34,471 nucleotides of DNA. Source: Gnetum montanum. Taxonomy: Eukaryota > Streptophyta > Gnetopsida > Gnetales > Gnetaceae. Position 1 is the first letter of the stretch. Each line of letters starts with the position of its first letter. The stretch covers positions 81,539-116,009 of the forward strand of contig MNCI01037652.1 of NCBI GenBank assembly GCA_015680685.1. Direction: 5' to 3'. The notes beneath the pieces were generated by a model. The model was not told where the DNA came from. It did no database searches and saw only the letters and a list, made by a program, of their open reading frames with translations. Position numbers and translations under genes: made by a program. Of this stretch, positions 31,155 through 34,471 are shown in pieces.

Positions 31155-32719
31155 CAAAAAGTGAACTCATGTGAATAAGTGAGTAGGGATTGAATTGATC
31201 TCCAAATCTTGATGTTTGATCTCATAAATTCATACAGCATCATCTATATATTAATCTTTCCAATCAATCAAGTACTCATGCCTTTTAACTCCCTAGGTAC
31301 TATAATCTTCCCTATGCTTAAGTACAATTTCCTACTTCTCCATTGAAGGCTTAGACTCATCAATAGCCCTCTTTAACTCATCAATGTTGCCCTATATGGT
31401 CTCCTCATTAACAAGTCCATGATAGTGCATAAGATCTGAAATATTAAATATAAAAGACATACCAACATCATTTAGTGAATCAATCTCAAAGCATTATCAT
31501 TAATCTTGACCTTAATTCTAAAAGGTCTTATCTTCTTGGCTTTGAAATTTGAGAAGTTGATACCCCTCAATTGTCTTCAAGTGCACCCAAAGCAAGTCAC
31601 CAATAGTAAAATTTAACTTCTATTTACCATCATTTTAAATAAGGACTCTCTCTTTAGCCTTTTTCTTAAGATTTCATTTAACTTGTACATGGAGATCTTT
31701 CATCTCTTACATAAAATCAGTACTAAGTTGAGCTTCACCATTAAAGCTCTTCAAAGTGTCCACCATCTTTGGAAAAAACCCATGGTTTATCTCAAATGGG
31801 ATTTTACCAATTATTACATAAAAAGCATTATTGTACAAAAATTTAGCATTACATAATAGTTTTTCCCACCTATTTTGTTGTCCATCATACAAACATCTCA
31901 ATATGTTTAACAAGGATTTAATCACCACCTTTGTTTAGTCATTAGATTGTTGATCACATGTACAAGAAAAATTCAATTTTATTCTTGTAATTTTATAATG
32001 AACCTTCAAAAGTGGCTTGTAAATTTGAAGTCTTTGTTATTAACATTATTCAAAGAAATTCCATGTAACTTTACAACATGTTGGAAAAAAAATTTGAAAC
32101 ATAAGAAGCATCACTCACCTTCTTGCATGAAATGAAGTGCATCATCTTGGAGAATATGTCCAAAACCATAACAAATTACACCATTTCTACTTTTGAGTTT
32201 TGGAATACCACTCACAAAATCCATAGACATACTTTCCCATGAATCATTGAGAATTATCAAAATCATATAATGCCCATCCACTCTACCTCCATTGAATTTC
32301 TAACAAATCAAGCACTCCACAAATTTTAAAACTTTGGTTGTCATACCAAGTCAAAAATAGTGCCTACCTCCAAGTTCCAATGTTTTATCCTTGCCCATGT
32401 GGTGTACCATGTGACTATAATGCTTTTCAAATAAAATATTTTTCCTAAATCATACTTAGGAATACATACCTTTCCATTCTTAAATAATAGTTTACCTTAA
32501 ATATGATAGTCTCTCGATTGATCTATCCTACTCAACAATGACTCTTTAAGGCTCCTCCAAACCTGCACAAAATTAACATCATGCTCATACAAAGAAGAAA
32601 AATCACCCATACCTTCAACATGAGGTATGTTGAAATTAATCACATGCACCATAGACAACACATCAATAAATTGTTGCAACTACACAATCCACTTCATGTG
32701 CTTTGCACTTAATGTTTTT
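31155..32719 (-). pseudogene. pol: E4 chromovirus integrase with chromodomain-like tail
   Basis: Minus-strand order: the end of RNase H (SAKHMKWIV.LQQF, about 32715) and NIPHVEG, then the tether DFSSLYEHDVNFVQVWRSLKES (about 32590-32530). IPKYDLGK and the zinc finger follow. The core has MDFVSGIPKL (first Asp, codon 32221-32219). The second site is VNNKDFKF with Asn replacing catalytic Asp (32038-32036). TKVV stands where the Glu should be (Lys). LRCLYDGQQNRWEKLLCNAKFLYNNAF (31890-31810) closes the core. KINDNAL marks the C-terminal GPY region, and HEYLIDWKD...DDAV.IYE (about 31280-31220) matches a chromodomain. All three catalytic sites are thus lost or isolated by stops. The upstream half is cut off by the M LTR at 32734. 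Confidence 0.85.
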
Positions 32720-33019
32720 TAAAGTTTAGAAATTGATGAGTGGCGAGGTACCCCTACACTCAACTATACGAAACGAGCGTCGCACGCGCGATCCGGTCGA
32801 ACTCCGTAGATGGACTAGTTGTGGTATCTAGATAGTTAGCCTTAGGTCGCAGTTCACTGTCTTCCCATCTAGACTAGTTTTGCATATGTCACGTATGGTT
32901 TAGTCTAGATGAGGTGTATGATGTGTTCCTAATTCTATCGCTACTCTTGATGGCAGTGGAAAATAATATTTAACTAAATCTAAGCTAAGAGGAAAAGGGT
33001 AAGAAAATCTAATCTAGCC

Positions 33020-33315
33020 TAAGTGCGATGAGCAACCGATTCCTTGATCAACCGTACACATCTTGGACTTCGTGCACGACTGCCACTGGGACTACCAAGC
33101 ATAGGCCTAGGTACGCCACTGGGATTACCAAGCGCAGACCCCAAATACGCCACTGGGTTACCAAGCGTAGATCCCCCTAGCTACACCACTGGGCTACCAA
33201 GCAGTCACACTTAAATGCTCGTAATCAAGTCGAACTCGTTCCGCTTCTAGGAGTTTAGGGTTGAGAGACTAATCGCGATAAGTAACCGATTCCTTAACTA
33301 GCCGTACACACCCGT
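33020..33315. repeat. Long direct repeat flanking the tandem array
   Basis: GCGATGAGCAACCGATTCCTTGATCAACCGTACAC (33027 onward) recurs in modified form as GCGATAAGTAACCGATTCCTTAACTAGCCGTACAC (33276 onward). The tandem array lies between them. It is a segmental duplication inside U5 of this LTR. Confidence 0.75.
33082..33212. repeat. Four tandem 33-36-bp repeats in the M LTR
   Basis: The unit core GCCACTGGGNTACCAAGC recurs at 33082, 33115, 33149 and 33185. Its complement GCTTGGTAATC..AGTGG is repeated in the E2 LTR (about 17092-17160) and once in E1b (about 11694), so the array is old and expanded in M. Confidence 0.85.
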
Positions 33316-33625
33316 AGATGCTCGTAGTCAAGTCGTACTTACACCGCGCTATGAAAGCAATAAATAACATGAAATAAATAACAATAAATAAACTAAGTGA
33401 ATGCTGCAATGATGAAGTAATCTCGATCTTTATTGCCGGTCATGTGCGTGTCCAAGTACGGCACACTCGAATAAAGACACCGTACAATCACATTCACCAC
33501 ACTGCGGGCAGACACGGGAAAATTCTAACTCTGGAGGGATCAAACTGCCAGAGCTTCGCTACACTAAAACTGGGATGGAAATGAGGGAGAGCCGCCTCTT
33601 ATTTATAGAAATTGCAGCTGGCTGT

Positions 33626-33678
33626 GATATCGCGTACGTGATATCACGGGCAAGACGCGATATCGCATACGTGATATC
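33626..33678. repeat. Two GATATC palindromic modules in the M U3
   Basis: Two modules lie at 33626-33645 and 33659-33678, the second with one change (GATATCGCATACGTGATATC). They lie just upstream of the minus-strand TATA box, in the same position as the three modules at 180-262. Confidence 0.85.
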
Positions 33679-33777
33679 GCGACCCATGATACAACGCGAC
33701 CCATGATACAACGTGGGTGCCTTAACGTGGGTGCCTTAACGCGGCCGCCAGCACTATGAGCAATTCATGTCTCATCA

Positions 33778-33787
33778 TACCCCCACG
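33778..33787 (-). promoter_or_regulatory. M polypurine tract
   Basis: The minus strand reads CGTGGGGGTA, directly before the LTR start TGATGAG. Confidence 0.8.
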
Positions 33788-33862
33788 ACTGAATGAAAAC
33801 TCGTCCTCGAGTTAAAGTGAGAACAAGCTACATTGATTACACAGTGGATAGGTATGGGATTA

Positions 33863-34471
33863 TTAGATGGAAAAAATGGGATGATGCCGCAGTGTGGGAA
33901 GAAAACAAAACAAAGACACAACACACAGAATATTTACAAAAATTTGGAACTCATGTAGTTCCTGGTGGCGATGACTCCTCCATAGGTGTCTTTCCCTTTT
34001 CTTGCACTCTAGGTCTAGGATTTGATAGCATTGAAGTACAGCCTGAAGTTTCTCCTCTTGTAAGGCCTTGAGTGCCTTGGCATGCATGTAAGTTTGCGCT
34101 TGTGCCATAGAGGCAACCCAGAAAGCCTTCTCTTTTTCTTTTGCCATCCTTTTATTCTCTGTCAACAGTTTATTAAGTTGCTCAGTTCTGAAAGTGTCTA
34201 GCTGGTTCTGAGAAACCTTTGGCCCTGTATTCGGAAGGTTTAATACTTCTGAAATGGCTTGAATAGAGAAGTCAATAGTCACACCACAAATGTTAACCAT
34301 GGTGCCTTCTTCTTTATTGTGCCAAAATTGATACATTTCCCCTAAGTACCAAGCACCGCTTTCAGAGAGGGTATCTCCTGCTTCTGCCTGCCTAGACCGT
34401 ATGGTAGGAGGATCTTCTAAATGAACGTTGAATGATTGTTCCTCCGGTTCTGCATGTTGTCCAGCAAGGCC
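33863..34471 (-). CDS. M third ORF, 3' part, open to the window edge
   Basis: The minus-strand frame is open from the right edge (34471) to a stop at 33863, at least 202 codons. An ATG at 34336 gives 157 aa, but 45 upstream codons are also open, so the true start lies outside. NICGVTIDFSIQAISEVLNLP (about 34295-34235) is the family signature. KEKAFWVASMAQAQTYMHAKALKALQEEK is an Ala/Lys/Gln-rich helix that matches E1. Between this helix and the end about 250-300 residues present in E1 are missing. The family ending (EEPPPPG) is in a neighbouring frame as EESSPPG, so the last 35 or so residues here are probably frameshifted. No catalytic motif or membrane segment is evident. It is the least broken coding frame in the window. 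Confidence 0.65.
   Translation of the reverse strand, partial: GLAGQHAEPEEQSFNVHLEDPPTIRSRQAEAGDTLSESGAWYLGEMYQFWHNKEEGTMVNICGVTIDFSIQAISEVLNLPNTGPKVSQNQLDTFRTEQLNKLLTENKRMAKEKEKAFWVASMAQAQTYMHAKALKALQEEKLQAVLQCYQILDLECKKRERHLWRSHRHQELHEFQIFVNILCVVSLFCFLPTLRHHPIFSI

Larger units (their letters stand above)
32734..33777 (-). mobile_element. M element 3' LTR (family A, young)
   Basis: The 1,044-bp LTR opens TGATGAG on the minus strand at 33777 and closes at 32734 (plus strand TGATGAGTGGCGAGGTACCCC). Its minus-strand TATA box is at 33607-33600 and the polyadenylation signal at 33434-33429. It aligns with the E2 LTR along its length, but carries many CpGs where E1 and E2 have TG/CA, as expected for a recent copy. 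The third ORF and polypurine tract lie upstream, so this is the 3' LTR of an element extending past the right edge. It inserted into E4. The flanking 5 bases are GAAAT (32729-32733), and the other duplicate is outside the window. Confidence 0.93.

Noticed and set aside
12110-32719. E3 and E4 as one minus-strand element split by E2.
   Set aside because: On the minus strand E4 (3' half) would come before E3 (5' half), both contain the RNase H-integrase tether, and their LTRs do not match.
33082-33212. The regular repeats in the M LTR as a CRISPR array.
   Set aside because: The units are directly tandem with very short variable parts and lie within an LTR; the genome is plant nuclear.
1-33777. 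The edge LTR (1-345) and the M LTR (32734-33777) as the two LTRs of one element.
   Set aside because: Both are minus-oriented, but the M LTR has its polypurine tract and third ORF to its right (outside the window), and the left one has plus-strand gag to its right. They belong to different insertions of one family.
1-34471. A host cellular gene, tRNA or rRNA in the window.
   Set aside because: No exon-like open frame, cloverleaf or rRNA segment was recognised; everything identified is of retroelement origin or unassigned AT-rich DNA.

Overview
The window is plant nuclear DNA made of nested, decaying LTR retrotransposons. No cellular gene, tRNA, rRNA or CRISPR array is visible. It is AT-rich, and outside one young element it is poor in CpG. 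Every reverse transcriptase, protease or integrase carries stops and frameshifts. This suits a large, heavily methylated, repeat-filled seed-plant genome such as a conifer or another giant genome. The species cannot be read from the sequence.

Most of the window belongs to one family of Ty3/gypsy elements, called family A here. Its members have LTRs that open TGATGA and close ATCA, a gag, an OTA-type (Athila/Tat-like) pol with an FMDD reverse transcriptase, a long AT-rich spacer, and a third ORF between integrase and the 3' LTR. Family A copies: (i) E1, + strand, about 350-9680, truncated on the left by an LTR fragment; (ii) E1b, + strand, about 9690-12108, only spacer, third-ORF start and 3' LTR remnant; (iii) E2, + strand, 16604-28563, a full-length but dead element with two LTRs, a degenerate tRNA-Asp-type primer site and a 5-bp target duplication ATGCT; (iv) M, - strand, 32734 to beyond the right edge, the youngest copy, with a CpG-rich 3' LTR and a third-ORF fragment open to the edge; (v) an M-type LTR fragment at 1-345.

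Older elements lie between and beneath these. E3 (- strand, 16117 down to 12110) is a 5' LTR-gag-protease-RT-RNase H half element with a tRNA-iMet-type primer site, cut off by the end of E1b. E4 (- strand, 32719 down to about 30860) is the 3' half of a chromovirus (end of RNase H, integrase, chromodomain-like tail, polypurine tract, start of LTR), cut off by the M LTR. A Ty1/copia-like LTR (about 6377-7476, + strand) interrupts the E1 third ORF, and a copia gag remnant lies at 29048-29435 on the - strand.

The features most worth attention are regulatory. Family A LTRs carry palindromic U3 modules, and a similar palindromic, TATA-bearing module stands upstream of the third ORF inside E2. Two apparently different LTRs carry clusters of the motif AGATGTCT in both orientations. 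The third ORF recurs in every sufficiently complete copy and has no function that can be assigned from sequence. All alignments were made by eye, so edges marked approximate may move by tens of bases.
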